From contig JARGPO010000018.1 in NCBI GenBank assembly GCA_029213075.1, forward strand, positions 1 to 64,000: a DNA stretch of 64,000 nucleotides, written 5' to 3'. Position 1 is the stretch's first letter. Every line of letters starts with the position of its first letter. The translations under genes were made by a program, and so were the position numbers. Origin of the DNA: Legionellaceae bacterium (GTDB lineage Bacteria; Pseudomonadota; Gammaproteobacteria; Legionellales; Legionellaceae). Shown here piece by piece: positions 1 through 10,732 of this stretch. The notes under the pieces were generated by a model that was not told the origin of the DNA, searched no databases, and was given only the letters and a program-made list of their open reading frames with translations.

Positions 1-272
1 ATGCCTTGTCTTTTCGTTTACCAAAATGATATGCAAGAACCTCATGAGTATTATGATCAATCGCATGCCATAACCAGCGTTGGTTTGACTTTTTGCCAAC
101 AAAACTCCACATCTCGTCAAGTTCAATTTCCTCAACTTTAAAGATATCAACTAGCATCGAAGCGCTTTCTAGCTGTCTCTGTCCAAGCAGATTTCTGTTT
201 ACCGGCTGCATTTGTACCGAATTTAATGACATTATCTTCTTTGCATGAAGGGAATTTCACGAAAACCACCTC
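1..272 (-). mobile_element. IS1-family transposase remnant, frame-disrupted and cut by window start
   Basis: Read on the minus strand. One frame (roughly 263 down to 147) gives an InsA-like N-terminal stretch, PSCKEDNVIKFGTNAAGKQ, then unrelated residues and a TGA at 149-147. A second frame, open from 232 to the window edge, gives the InsB-like stretch IELDEMWSFVGKK then RWLWHAIDHNTHEVLAYHFG, which carries the DEMW and WAIDHNT-type motifs of IS1 DDE transposases. The middle of InsA and the start of InsB are missing, so this is an internally deleted relic. The right boundary near 272 is an estimate because I could not identify a terminal repeat with confidence; the left part lies outside the window. 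Confidence 0.75.
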
Positions 273-419
273 TATTTACTTCATTCCTTTGAAAAATTTT
301 AAAAAGTTAAGTTTACATTAACAACTAATTTGAGTCACTACCATTTATAACAACATAAAATCTTCTGTGCAAAAGATGTGTTAATAAATTTACATTGGTT
401 TTCAATGTTGATAAGAATA

Positions 420-1004
420 TTATCGACAATGTGCAAGCTGTGATTGATATATTTTTGTTCTGCGTTCCACTTTTCTGGCAACTGCCATCAACCAAGGTTT
501 CTTAAGATAGGTTCTGCGCTTAAATCCTGTAATTCCTTCATGATAAGCTAAGTATAAAGAATAGCTATCACTTCTTGAGATGCCCTCTCTTATATAAGCT
601 TGATGTGCATACCAGCCGATAAAGTCTGTTGCATCTCCAAAGCTATCTCTAGATGAGAAAATCCAGCCGCGCTTTTTTTTATAAATCTTCCAAGTACTAT
701 CTAGTACTTGCGAATATCCATAAGCTGTTGATGGTCTAGTCCATGGAATTACCCATAATAATTTAGTGCGTTTGGGCTTGGCAGTAGGATTAAACTTTGA
801 TTCTTGATGAATAATTGCCATTTGTACAGCAACGGGCACTTGCCAATGCCTCTCAGTTGCCAATGCATCAGATCTCCAACTTGGATACTGTTTAAAAACA
901 CTACAAATATTATCAACTTTATTTGGTGGGGTCGGTGTCATACAGCTAGTTAACACAACTAAAATTAAGCCTAGACAAAGAACTCTTGCTTTTTTTATAG
1001 ACAC
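420..1004 (-). CDS. Lytic transglycosylase (SLT-type) lipoprotein
   Basis: 194 residues. The first 20 residues form a signal peptide ending in the lipobox LTSC, so Cys21 is the expected lipidation site and the protein should sit on a membrane facing the periplasm. The rest resembles a goose-lysozyme/SLT fold: IIHQESKFNP holds the probable catalytic Glu68, followed by an AYGYSQV segment and an AYHEG motif typical of membrane-bound transglycosylases. By family it would cleave peptidoglycan glycan strands to 1,6-anhydroMurNAc products. It lies 28 bp downstream of the glycosyltransferase gene on the same strand and may be co-transcribed with it. Which Mlt/Emt class it belongs to is not settled. 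Confidence 0.8.
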   Translation of the reverse strand: MSIKKARVLCLGLILVVLTSCMTPTPPNKVDNICSVFKQYPSWRSDALATERHWQVPVAVQMAIIHQESKFNPTAKPKRTKLLWVIPWTRPSTAYGYSQVLDSTWKIYKKKRGWIFSSRDSFGDATDFIGWYAHQAYIREGISRSDSYSLYLAYHEGITGFKRRTYLKKPWLMAVARKVERRTKIYQSQLAHCR

Positions 1005-1032
1005 GATTCATCTCACTCTTATAGGGTGAAAC

Positions 1033-1785
1033 TTATGTAGGTAGTTGCTCTCTATCTTTATAGAGTTGCTTTACCCCCCGATACCATGAGCCTTGAGCAC
1101 TAAATATTGCAAATAACAACCCAGGCTTTCCATCCATAAAACCGCCTTGAATAATATAACAACGCACAAACATCCAAACACTTGCAGCAATTGTTTTTAA
1201 AAGGCTTGGTTTTAGATTATCATTAATTCGTATCTTTGCGCTATAAGAAGAGTACAAATTTATTTTAGATAAGGCATGACTTACATCGCGAAATGAATTA
1301 TGTAATATTGGGAGTTTTATTTGTGAAATTCGCGCTTTCTTTGGAAGTTCGATCTTTTCATGAACAATATCTTTGCTAAAACGCGCCCCACTTCTCTTAA
1401 ATAATCTTACATGCCGTCTCGGGCTTGCAGAAAATCTAAGCGGCTTACCATAAAAACACATGCGAATTGGCACTTTATATGCATCAGCTACTGAAGAATT
1501 AATCGCGGATTGAATAATATTTTTCAAGTCATCACTAACATACTCATCAGCATCTAGATTTAAAACCCAATCGCTTGTTGCTAAATCTAGTGCACGTTGT
1601 TTTTGAATACCAAACCCTTGCCAGTCTGTTTCAAAAACTTTATCAGTGTATTGTTTGGCGATACTAACAGTGGAGTCAGTGCTCCCAGAATCGAGAACAA
1701 TAATCTCACGTGCCCATTTTACTGACTCTAGCGCACGCTTGATATTGCTCTCTTCATTTTTAGCTATGATAATTACACTTAACAT
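1033..1785 (-). CDS. Family 2 glycosyltransferase, WaaE/KdtX-like (LPS core)
   Basis: 250 residues, a GT-A glycosyltransferase starting MLSVIIIAKNEE. The nucleotide-binding segment LDSGSTD is at residues 31-37 and the DxD-type motif at Asp78-Ala-Asp80 (LNLDADE). The pattern IAKNEE-LDSGSTDST-GFGIQKQ is that of the WaaE/KdtX beta-1,4-glucosyltransferase group, which adds a sugar to inner-core heptose of lipopolysaccharide. The C-terminal third has an amphipathic or hydrophobic stretch consistent with membrane association. The gene starts 6 bp after the clpA stop, so it may be read through from clpA. The acceptor and donor sugar cannot be read from sequence. Confidence 0.8.
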   Translation of the reverse strand: MLSVIIIAKNEESNIKRALESVKWAREIIVLDSGSTDSTVSIAKQYTDKVFETDWQGFGIQKQRALDLATSDWVLNLDADEYVSDDLKNIIQSAINSSVADAYKVPIRMCFYGKPLRFSASPRRHVRLFKRSGARFSKDIVHEKIELPKKARISQIKLPILHNSFRDVSHALSKINLYSSYSAKIRINDNLKPSLLKTIAASVWMFVRCYIIQGGFMDGKPGLLFAIFSAQGSWYRGVKQLYKDREQLPT

Positions 1786-1791
1786 TTTCTA

Positions 1792-4059
1792 CTAACAAAC
1801 CCCTTCACGATAATCATAACTTTCAAAGATTAATTTATCATCTTGCATACTAAGTGCAACATGACCTCCGTTCATTAGCTTACCAAATAGTAGCTCCTCA
1901 GCCAATGGTTGTTTAATGTTTTCTTGTATTAACCTTGCCATAGGTCTTGCACCCATAACTTTGTCATAACCATGGCTCATTAACCATTCCTTAGCAGAAT
2001 CAGCTACATCTAGGGTTACACCCTTGCTACATAGTTGCTCTTCTAACTCTATTATAAACTTATCAACAACAAGTCCTATTGTTTCTTCGTCTAAAGATTT
2101 AAAGTTAATGACAGCATCTAATCTATTTCTAAATTCAGGGCTAAATTGTTTTTTCATTAGATCTACACCATCAGAACTATTATCCTGATCAGCAAACCCC
2201 ATGGAGTTACGACCCATCTCCGTTGCACCAATGTTACTAGTCATGATTAAAACTACATGCCTAAAGTCAGCATGTCGACCATTGGTATCTGTTAAAGTAC
2301 CATGATCCATGATTTGTAAGAGCAAATTAAATACATCACTATGCGCCTTTTCAATCTCATCTAATAATAAAACTGAATGGGGATGTTTAGATATTGCCTC
2401 TGTTAACAAACCACCTTGATCATAACCAACATAACCAGGAGGCGCACCAATTAATCTAGAGACTGTATGTTTCTCCATGTACTCAGACATATCAAACCGT
2501 AGAAGCTCAATACCAAGTAGATTTGCAAGCTGCATTGTAACTTCAGTTTTACCAACCCCAGTTGGACCAGTAAATAAGAAACAACCCACTGGTTTTTCAG
2601 GATCGCGAAGACCAGAACGAGAAAGCTTAATAGCTGATGATAATGATGTAATTGCCTTATCTTGACCATAAACTAACAACTTCAAGTCTCTTTCAAGATT
2701 TTTCATGGTATCTTTATCTCGAGCAGAAACTTTTTTAAGCGGTATACGCGCTATTTTTGCAACAACACTCTCAATCTCTGCAACTGAAATAATTTTACGA
2801 CGCTTATTAACCGTTAGAAGATTTTGATAAGCACCTGCCTCATCAACCACATCAATTGCTTTGTCAGGTAGAAATCTATCATTTATATATTTAGCAGATA
2901 ACTCAGCTGCAGCTTTTAAAGATGGGACTGAGAACTTAACCCCATGATGCTCTTCAAGCCGCCCCTTCAAACCTTTAAGAATTTCGAATGTTTCATCAAC
3001 TGTTGGTTCACAAACATCAATTTTTTGGAATCTACGAGCCAAAGCTTTATCTTTCTCAAATATACCTCGATACTCTTGATACGTAGTTGAGCCAATGCAT
3101 TTCAGCTCACCATTCGCAAGTAATGGTTTAATTAAATTAGAGGCATCCATAACACCACCTGATGCAGCTCCAGCACCTATTATAGTGTGAATCTCATCAA
3201 TGAATAAAATACCACCTTCTTGCTCGCTTAGTTGCTTTAATACCGCTTTGAGACGTTTTTCAAAGTCTCCTCGGTATTTTGTACCTGCTAGTAGTGAGCC
3301 TAGATCTAGTGAGTAGACAACGCAATTACTAATTGCATCTGGTACCTCTTCATCAACAATTTTACGCGCCAAGCCTTCAGCTATCGCTGTTTTACCAACC
3401 CCTGCTTCACCAACTAAAAGAGGATTGTTTTTGCGTCTTCGGCATAAAACTTGAATGGTTCTTTGAACCTCTTCATTCCTTCCGATCAATGGGTCAATTT
3501 TACCTATTCGCGCTCTTTTATTTAAGTTTAAGCAATAGTTTTCTAGTGGAGACTCGCTAGCTTCAGGACTAATCATTTCTTCATCTAGAGATGAATGCAT
3601 ATTATCCCTAATATCAGTGTTTTGATATTTAGAAACACCATGCGAGATATAATTAATAACATCTAATCTAGTTATATTTTCTCTACGAAGAAAATATACA
3701 GCTTGGCTGTCTTGCTCACTAAAAATAGCCGCAAGTACATTTGCTCCGCTAACTTCTGTTCTCCCAGCTGATTGAACATGAAAGACCGCCCGTTGAAGTA
3801 CTCGTTGAAATCCAAGGGTTGGCTGCGTTTCTCGACTAGTATCATCTACTGGAATAATAGGAGTTGTCTCGTTAATAAACTCTTCTAAATCCCGTCTTAA
3901 ATCGTCTATATTAGCTTCACACGCTTGCAAAACGTTACCAGTAGATGGATTATCAAGCAATGCTAGCAATAAATGTTCAACGGTCATGAATTCATGACGT
4001 CTGTCTTTGGCATCCTTAAAAGCTAAGTTTAAGGTAAACTCTAGTTCTTTATTTAGCAT
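1792..4059 (-). CDS. clpA: ATP-dependent Clp protease ATPase subunit ClpA
   Basis: 755 residues from the chosen start at 4059. The open frame runs upstream to 4155, but the family N-terminus is MLNKELEF and a good ribosome site (AAGGAG, 8 nt upstream) precedes 4059, so the extra 32 codons are left out. Order: Clp N-domain (about 1-150), AAA-1 with Walker A GEAGVGKT (217-224) and [11 protein letters not shown]-2 with GPTGVGKT (498-505) and [10 protein letters not shown], then the C-terminal D2-small domain. ClpA is a hexameric unfoldase that feeds proteins to ClpP in the cytoplasm. clpS lies directly upstream (40 bp), the usual pairing. No ClpP gene is seen in the window. Confidence 0.96.
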   Translation of the reverse strand: MLNKELEFTLNLAFKDAKDRRHEFMTVEHLLLALLDNPSTGNVLQACEANIDDLRRDLEEFINETTPIIPVDDTSRETQPTLGFQRVLQRAVFHVQSAGRTEVSGANVLAAIFSEQDSQAVYFLRRENITRLDVINYISHGVSKYQNTDIRDNMHSSLDEEMISPEASESPLENYCLNLNKRARIGKIDPLIGRNEEVQRTIQVLCRRRKNNPLLVGEAGVGKTAIAEGLARKIVDEEVPDAISNCVVYSLDLGSLLAGTKYRGDFEKRLKAVLKQLSEQEGGILFIDEIHTIIGAGAASGGVMDASNLIKPLLANGELKCIGSTTYQEYRGIFEKDKALARRFQKIDVCEPTVDETFEILKGLKGRLEEHHGVKFSVPSLKAAAELSAKYINDRFLPDKAIDVVDEAGAYQNLLTVNKRRKIISVAEIESVVAKIARIPLKKVSARDKDTMKNLERDLKLLVYGQDKAITSLSSAIKLSRSGLRDPEKPVGCFLFTGPTGVGKTEVTMQLANLLGIELLRFDMSEYMEKHTVSRLIGAPPGYVGYDQGGLLTEAISKHPHSVLLLDEIEKAHSDVFNLLLQIMDHGTLTDTNGRHADFRHVVLIMTSNIGATEMGRNSMGFADQDNSSDGVDLMKKQFSPEFRNRLDAVINFKSLDEETIGLVVDKFIIELEEQLCSKGVTLDVADSAKEWLMSHGYDKVMGARPMARLIQENIKQPLAEELLFGKLMNGGHVALSMQDDKLIFESYDYREGVC

Positions 4060-4099
4060 GATCGTTGCTCCTTTATCCACCATTGCCAGAATGTTTGAA

Positions 4100-4423
4100 C
4101 TACTCTTGCTCCATGCTGCATAACAATGGATGTTGATTAAGTCTGGCGAAATCATTCACCAAGACAACTTTCGTTTCTGCTATATCGCGGGGGAATAAAC
4201 CACAAAGTCCACGCCCCTGACGATGCACTTGAAGCATAATTTGTGTGGCAACTTCCTCATTCATATTGAAGAACTTCTGTAAAACAGTTACCACAAAATC
4301 CATGGGTGTATAGTCATCATTCAACAAAAATACTTTATATTTTTTAGGCTCTAATAACTCGGTTATGGGTTCCAATTCCGAAACTGTACATCCCTCAAAA
4401 TCAACAGTTATCTTGTTACCCAT
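4100..4423 (-). CDS. clpS: ClpS adaptor for N-end rule degradation
   Basis: 107 residues from the ATG at 4423; a GTG start at 4432 would add three residues, but AGGG lies 8 nt ahead of the ATG. The motif [13 protein letters not shown] is the N-degron binding segment and [12 protein letters not shown] is the conserved C-terminal segment of ClpS. The flexible N-terminal tail precedes it. ClpS docks on the ClpA N-domain and delivers substrates with destabilising N-terminal residues. It is upstream of clpA in the same direction, consistent with a clpS-clpA operon. Length matches the usual size of about 106 residues. Confidence 0.95.
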   Translation of the reverse strand: MGNKITVDFEGCTVSELEPITELLEPKKYKVFLLNDDYTPMDFVVTVLQKFFNMNEEVATQIMLQVHRQGRGLCGLFPRDIAETKVVLVNDFARLNQHPLLCSMEQE

Positions 4424-4512
4424 AACATACACCCTACACTATTTTTATAGACTTAAATTAGCCTTTTAGCCAGATAAAATCATATTTTTTTATAAAATAA
4501 AAAAGTTGATTT

Positions 4513-5769
4513 CTACATGGTTTTAATCATTGCCTCAGCAAATCCAGAACAGCTTACTTCAGTTGCATCTTCCATTTGTCTAGCAAAATCATATGTTACA
4601 GTTTTAGCATCTATAGCTTTTTGCATGCCAGTAATAACTAAATCGGCAGCTTCTGTCCACCCTATGTGTCTAAGCATCATTTCAGCTGATAAAATTAGTG
4701 AGCCTGGATTGACTTTATCCTGCCCAGCATACTTAGGTGCCGTGCCATGAGTTGCTTCAAACACAGCTACATCATCACTCATATTTGCTCCAGGAGCAAT
4801 ACCAATACCACCAACTTGTGCAGCTAGAGCATCAGAAATATAGTCACCATTTAAATTTAAGGTTGCAATTACGCTGTATTCTTCTGGGCGAAGTAATATT
4901 TGCTGCAAGAAAGCATCTGCTATTACATCTTTAATAATAATTGGTTCGCCAGTATTAGGATTGGTAATTTCCATCCATGGTCCACCTTGATAGTCTTTAG
5001 CTCCAAATTCATTCTTAGCCAAAGCATATCCCCAGTCTTTGAAAGCACCTTCGGTAAACTTCATAATGTTACCTTTGTGAACTAGGGTAACCGAATCTCT
5101 TTTATTGTCGATTGCATAACGAATAGCAGAACGTACAATTCGCTCAGTACCTTGCTTAGAAACTGGTTTAATACCAATTCCGCAATTATCAGGAAAACGG
5201 ATTTTTTTAACACCCATTTCCTCTCGCAAGAAACTAATAACCTTATTTGCATCATCAGTGCCAGCCGACCATTCAATACCCGCATAAATATCTTCAGAAT
5301 TTTCACGAAATATTACCATATCTGTTTTCCATGGCTCTTTAACAGGACTAGGAACACCATTAAAGTAGCGAATTGGGCGCAGGCATGTGTATAAATCAAG
5401 CTCTTGTCTAATTGCAACATTTAAAGATCTAATCCCGCCACCGACAGGCGTAGTCAGAGGTCCTTTAATTGCGATTATATATTCTTTAATTGCTTCAAGA
5501 GTCTCTTTTGGCAACCATTCATCTTGACCATAAACATTAACAGATTTTTCACCAGCAAAAATTTCCATCCAAGAGATCTTTTTCTCTGAACCATATGCTT
5601 TTTCAACAATTGCATCTATTGCCATGCGCATTGCATGAGTTACATCAGGACCAATACCATCCCCTTCAATAAATGGAATAATAGGATTATTTGGAACGTT
5701 AAGGGTTAAATCTTTATTTACAGTAATAGCCTTTCCATCTGTTGGTACAACAATATTCTTAAATGTCAT
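4513..5769 (-). CDS. icd: Isocitrate dehydrogenase, NADP-dependent
   Basis: 418 residues, close to the E. coli enzyme. Visible are [11 protein letters not shown], the substrate loop [11 protein letters not shown] (Ser115 corresponds to the AceK phosphorylation site), [13 protein letters not shown], and the coenzyme segment [15 protein letters not shown], whose Lys-Tyr pair is the classical NADP determinant. It catalyses oxidative decarboxylation of isocitrate to 2-oxoglutarate in the TCA cycle, in the cytoplasm. It stands alone: clpS starts about 90 bp downstream and mreD ends 19 bp upstream in the same direction. Whether an AceK kinase exists cannot be seen here. Confidence 0.97.
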   Translation of the reverse strand: MTFKNIVVPTDGKAITVNKDLTLNVPNNPIIPFIEGDGIGPDVTHAMRMAIDAIVEKAYGSEKKISWMEIFAGEKSVNVYGQDEWLPKETLEAIKEYIIAIKGPLTTPVGGGIRSLNVAIRQELDLYTCLRPIRYFNGVPSPVKEPWKTDMVIFRENSEDIYAGIEWSAGTDDANKVISFLREEMGVKKIRFPDNCGIGIKPVSKQGTERIVRSAIRYAIDNKRDSVTLVHKGNIMKFTEGAFKDWGYALAKNEFGAKDYQGGPWMEITNPNTGEPIIIKDVIADAFLQQILLRPEEYSVIATLNLNGDYISDALAAQVGGIGIAPGANMSDDVAVFEATHGTAPKYAGQDKVNPGSLILSAEMMLRHIGWTEAADLVITGMQKAIDAKTVTYDFARQMEDATEVSCSGFAEAMIKTM

Positions 5770-5788
5770 TTTATAATCCTATAAAAAA

Positions 5789-6273
5789 TTAAATAAATTT
5801 ACGATCTTTTAATTCAACCACCATAGGTGATGAAAATATAAACCGTAACCACGGCCAAATTAATACGCTTAAAAATGACGAGCCAATAACGTAAAATACA
5901 TTACTTGTTAGTCCCAAAGCTGCATCTATTAAGTATATTATGAATTGATATAACAAACAAAATAATAAGATTACACTCATTTGTTGCAATGTAGAGTAAA
6001 AAATAAATCCTCGTGAACGTCCGGTTGCAATCCACGTAGTTAATAATAGCGTGAAAGAATGCAATCCCATAACAGTAGATGATAGTGCATCTAGGCAAAG
6101 ACCTAATAACAAGACCCAAGTCACCCGAAAATATTTAGGTAAACAACATTGTATGTATAAAACCAACAATAATACCCAGCTTGGTCTTAACATACTAATA
6201 CTACTCGGTAGAGGTAATATAGTTAAAACAAGCACCGCGATTAAAGATAAAAGTAGTCTAGTATTTAGAGGGT

Positions 6274-6277
<4 letters not shown>
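5789..6277 (-). CDS. mreD: Rod shape-determining protein MreD
   Basis: 162 residues, almost entirely hydrophobic with about five membrane segments (for example RLLLSLIAVLVLTILPLP near the N-terminus). Sequence conservation in MreD is low; the identification rests on size, topology, the LDALSSTVMGLHSFTLLL segment typical of the family, and position: its start overlaps the end of mreC by 4 bp in an mreB-mreC-mreD order. MreD is an inner-membrane partner of MreC in the elongasome, which guides lateral wall synthesis. Confidence 0.9.
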
Positions 6278-8350
<2,073 letters not shown>

Positions 8351-8390
8351 TTATAAAGCATAAATAGTCCAACCAATTAAGGAGAATTGT

Positions 8391-8708
8391 ATGAATGCAA
8401 ACTTACTTGCAACTGTTTTATCGCTATCAATTTTATCAACCCATAGTCTTGCTGCTGTGAATGCAACGACTTCTACTAAGCAATCATTGCCTACAACGAA
8501 AAAAATCAATATTAACCAAGCTAGCGCTGAAGTGCTAAGTAAATCATTTAAAGGCATCGGTGAAAAAAGAGCTGTGAATATAGTAAATTACCGTAAAGAT
8601 AACGGTAATTTCAAAAAAGTCGCAGATTTATCTTCGGTCAAAGGCATTGGCAAAGCATTCGTAGATAAATATATAGTTCAACTACAAAATGTTTTTTCTG
8701 TAGAGTAG
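8391..8708 (+). CDS. ComEA-like secreted helix-hairpin-helix protein
   Basis: 105 residues with a clear signal peptide (about 1-22, ending LAA). The C-terminal half (about 37-105) is a ComEA-type tandem helix-hairpin-helix: ININQASAEVLSKSFKGIG then FKKVADLSSVKGIGKAF. AAGGAG lies 7 nt before the ATG. Proteins of this class bind double-stranded DNA non-specifically in the periplasm and act as a ratchet in natural transformation. It stands alone and is followed by a strong hairpin. It fits with the pilin-like genes at 47734-49109 as part of a competence or pilus apparatus, but that link is inferred. Confidence 0.85.
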   Translation: MNANLLATVLSLSILSTHSLAAVNATTSTKQSLPTTKKININQASAEVLSKSFKGIGEKRAVNIVNYRKDNGNFKKVADLSSVKGIGKAFVDKYIVQLQNVFSVE

Positions 8709-8716
8709 ATAACTAA

Positions 8717-8755
8717 GTTGAACCTTCCTTTGATGATATCGATGGAAGGTTCAAC
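8717..8755 (+). terminator. Perfect 12-bp stem-loop downstream of the ComEA-like gene
   Basis: GTTGAACCTTCC (8717-8728) is matched exactly by GGAAGGTTCAAC (8744-8755) with a 15-nt loop. It lies 9 bp after the stop codon. There is no run of T after it, so it may be a weak terminator or an mRNA 3' stabiliser. Confidence 0.55.
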
Positions 8756-8891
8756 GTATATCAACATACTTTCATCCTGAGCTTAATTATAATTTTTGCT
8801 AAATTTCATAATATGCCTTTGCACAATCAAAATATACATTTAAAATAACGACAAATAATTTGGTACTTATAATAATTAAGGTCTGTTTGCT

Positions 8892-9689
8892 ATGAGCGAA
8901 ACTCTACACGCTAACTTCTACAAATCGTTTGAAGACAAATACCGCGGCTCTCGTGAATTAATAAAATCACGCCTTCAAGTTTACAAACCTTTTATTAAAT
9001 CAATACAAGATATATATCCAAACTCCAAAACTATAGATTTAGGTTGTGGTCGTTGTGAATGGTTGGAAATATTAACTCAATCAGGATTTAAAGCTACAGG
9101 TGTTGATCGTGATGAAAATATGTTAAGCCTAGGAGTAGAGCTAGGCTTAGACGTGCACTGCGCAAATGCCCTCGATTTTTTAAAAAATGTAGATGACAAT
9201 AGTCAGTCGATAGTTTCAGCTTTTCATTTAGTAGAACATATAGAATTTGAAGAGCTACAAACTTTGGTTTTTGAAGCACTACGAGTTTTACGTCCTGGTG
9301 GGTTGTTAATAATGGAAACTCCAAACCCTGAAAATATTGTTGTTGGAACTTGTGCTTTTTATATGGATCCTACTCACAAAAGACCAATTCCACCTAATTT
9401 ATTGGCATTTTTACCAGAATATTATGGTTATAAAAATTATAAAATCCTTCGCTTGCAAGAATCAAAAGATTTAATGAAATCTCTAAGATTTAAATTAATG
9501 GATGTTTTAAATGGTGCGAGCCCAGATTATGCGGTAATTGCTCAAAAAGACGCAGAATCAGATCTATTAAATATAACAAACAGCGCTTTTGAAAAGAATT
9601 ATGGCCTAACCTTAGAACAACTAGCGGCAACTTATCAGCGGGGTATAAATGTTCAGTGGATAAAAAACAAATTCAAACGTAATTTGTAA
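8892..9689 (+). CDS. Class I SAM-dependent methyltransferase
   Basis: 265 residues. SAM-binding motif I is TIDLGCGRCEW (48-57) and the acidic end of strand 2 is ATGVDRDENM; VEHIEFEEL and LRVLRPGGLLIMETPNPEN follow as motifs post-I to III. The later MDPTHKRPIPP segment is typical of methyltransferases found in polysaccharide and O-antigen gene sets (for example the methyltransferase part of WbdD-like proteins). The acceptor is unknown. It is monocistronic: the neighbours are on the other strand or separated by hairpins. The start is preceded by AAGG at a suitable distance. Confidence 0.8.
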   Translation: MSETLHANFYKSFEDKYRGSRELIKSRLQVYKPFIKSIQDIYPNSKTIDLGCGRCEWLEILTQSGFKATGVDRDENMLSLGVELGLDVHCANALDFLKNVDDNSQSIVSAFHLVEHIEFEELQTLVFEALRVLRPGGLLIMETPNPENIVVGTCAFYMDPTHKRPIPPNLLAFLPEYYGYKNYKILRLQESKDLMKSLRFKLMDVLNGASPDYAVIAQKDAESDLLNITNSAFEKNYGLTLEQLAATYQRGINVQWIKNKFKRNL

Positions 9690-9726
9690 TAGTTCATTAA
9701 AATTTAAATTATCAATAAAATAACAA

Positions 9727-9762
9727 GCCTAGGCTCCTAGGTTTTGCAAAAGGTGCCTAGGC
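9727..9762. terminator. Stem-loop between convergent genes
   Basis: GCCTAGGCTCC (9727-9737) pairs with GGTGCCTAGGC (9752-9762) with one mismatch and a 14-nt loop. It lies between the methyltransferase stop and the convergent gene ending at 9835, so a bidirectional terminator is the simplest reading; there is no T tract. GCCTAGGC is itself a palindrome, repeated in both arms. Confidence 0.45.
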
Positions 9763-9834
9763 GAGAATAGAAGTTGTAAACACGCCCTTATAATAGAAAA
9801 TATATTTTAATTAGGGTCTGTTGAAAAGCTTCAT

Positions 9835-10260
9835 TTACCGCATGGCATAATTTGAATCACTATCTTCTGAAGAACAAGTATTAACCGCTCCACCAACCAG
9901 GTCAACCAAGTTAACTATAGGACTAATTACTGTAGAGAAGAGACAAACAACAGAAGCTCCAATACAATATAAAGAAGCGTCAAGAGCTTCAAGAGAATCC
10001 TTCTTGGTTTCAAAAATAGCATTTTTTAAAGAAAATAGTAAATTTGCCACACCAGCAATAAGATAACAAAGAGAAAACACGGGGAAAATTATTGGCGCGG
10101 TAATGATCGTTGCTGCTCTATACAGTGGGTTACGAAGCCGTTCAGAATTTTTATATGAATTGAAAAAAGATGGTTCGTAATCGTCCCAATCGTCATGAGC
10201 ATCAACTAGATTAATTCCATAAACACCTGTTAAAGATAAAGCTAAATTAAAAAGTTTCAT
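9835..10260 (-). CDS. Small exported/membrane protein, unknown function
   Basis: 141 residues; I do not recognise the family. The N-terminus looks like a signal peptide (about 1-20, ending LVDA). Then comes an acidic stretch DDWDDYEPS, a hydrophobic segment around 50-75, a charged linker (ETKKDSLEALD) and a second hydrophobic segment around 95-125 that is rich in Cys, Ser and Val. AGGAAT precedes the ATG. The layout (two hydrophobic segments split by a charged linker, Cys-containing) recalls the protein at 16580-17101. It is flanked by a hairpin downstream and by the inverted-repeat element upstream. Confidence 0.6.
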   Translation of the reverse strand: MKLFNLALSLTGVYGINLVDAHDDWDDYEPSFFNSYKNSERLRNPLYRAATIITAPIIFPVFSLCYLIAGVANLLFSLKNAIFETKKDSLEALDASLYCIGASVVCLFSTVISPIVNLVDLVGGAVNTCSSEDSDSNYAMR

Positions 10261-10415
10261 AATTATTAAATTCCTGTAAAATTAGTTGATGTCGATTATA
10301 TCAAAAATATTACAACTGTCAAATAAAAATCCACTTGTTCTATTGGGTAGCAAAAAGAACAAATATCAATTAAAGAGCGCTTAATTTTAAAATACACGTA
10401 ATAATAAACAATTTG

Positions 10416-10729
10416 CTGTAGGGTGGGCCTTGGCCTAATGGCTCTGCCTTAAGCTGCGTCATTAGGGCAGGGGTATCCTATAACAAAAACTTTAGTGAAT
10501 TGTTACCACCAACTGAAAACATAATACTCCCCTACCTCCGCCTACTTGGTCCGACTTGTTCGAACCATCTAGGGAATTTAAAAATAAATCTGGAAGATAC
10601 CCTGCATAAAGCAGGGTAAGTAGGTGTAGGTTTAGGTTTAGGTTTAGGTTTAGGTTTAGGTTTAGGTTTAGGTAGGTGTGATGTGACCCCTCTTAAGGCA
10701 GCGCCATAATGACTAGGACCAACCTACAG
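10416..10729. mobile_element. MITE-like non-coding element with 38-bp imperfect inverted ends
   Basis: The left end at 10416-10453 begins CTGTAGG and ends CTGCCTTAAG; the right end at 10692-10729 is its reverse complement with 31 of 38 positions matching. Between them lie nested smaller inverted repeats: TACCCTGC/GCAGGGTA (10598-10618, loop ATAAA), and CCTACCTCCGCCTACTT (10531-10547) against AAGTAGGTGTAGG (10618-10630). A (TTTAGG)7 tract is also inside. No coding frame of note is present. The right edge is 3 bp past the murG stop codon. No clear target-site duplication is visible. It could be a non-autonomous transposable element or a large structured RNA/terminator region for murG. Confidence 0.55.
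10631..10672 (+). repeat. (TTTAGG)7 hexanucleotide microsatellite
   Basis: Seven exact, uninterrupted TTTAGG units (42 bp) sit inside the inverted-repeat element. The unit resembles eukaryotic telomere hexamers, but it is internal to ordinary gene-dense sequence. A tract like this is prone to strand slippage, so copy number may vary between strains. It is not in a coding region. Confidence 0.9.
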
Positions 10730-10732
10730 TAT

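Noticed and set aside
4060-4155. N-terminal extension of ClpA
   Set aside because: The family N-terminus and a good ribosome site support the start at 4059.
10631-10672. Chromosome or plasmid end (telomere) suggested by TTTAGG repeats
   Set aside because: The tract is internal, flanked by continuous coding sequence on both sides and enclosed in an inverted-repeat element. There is no sign of a terminus.
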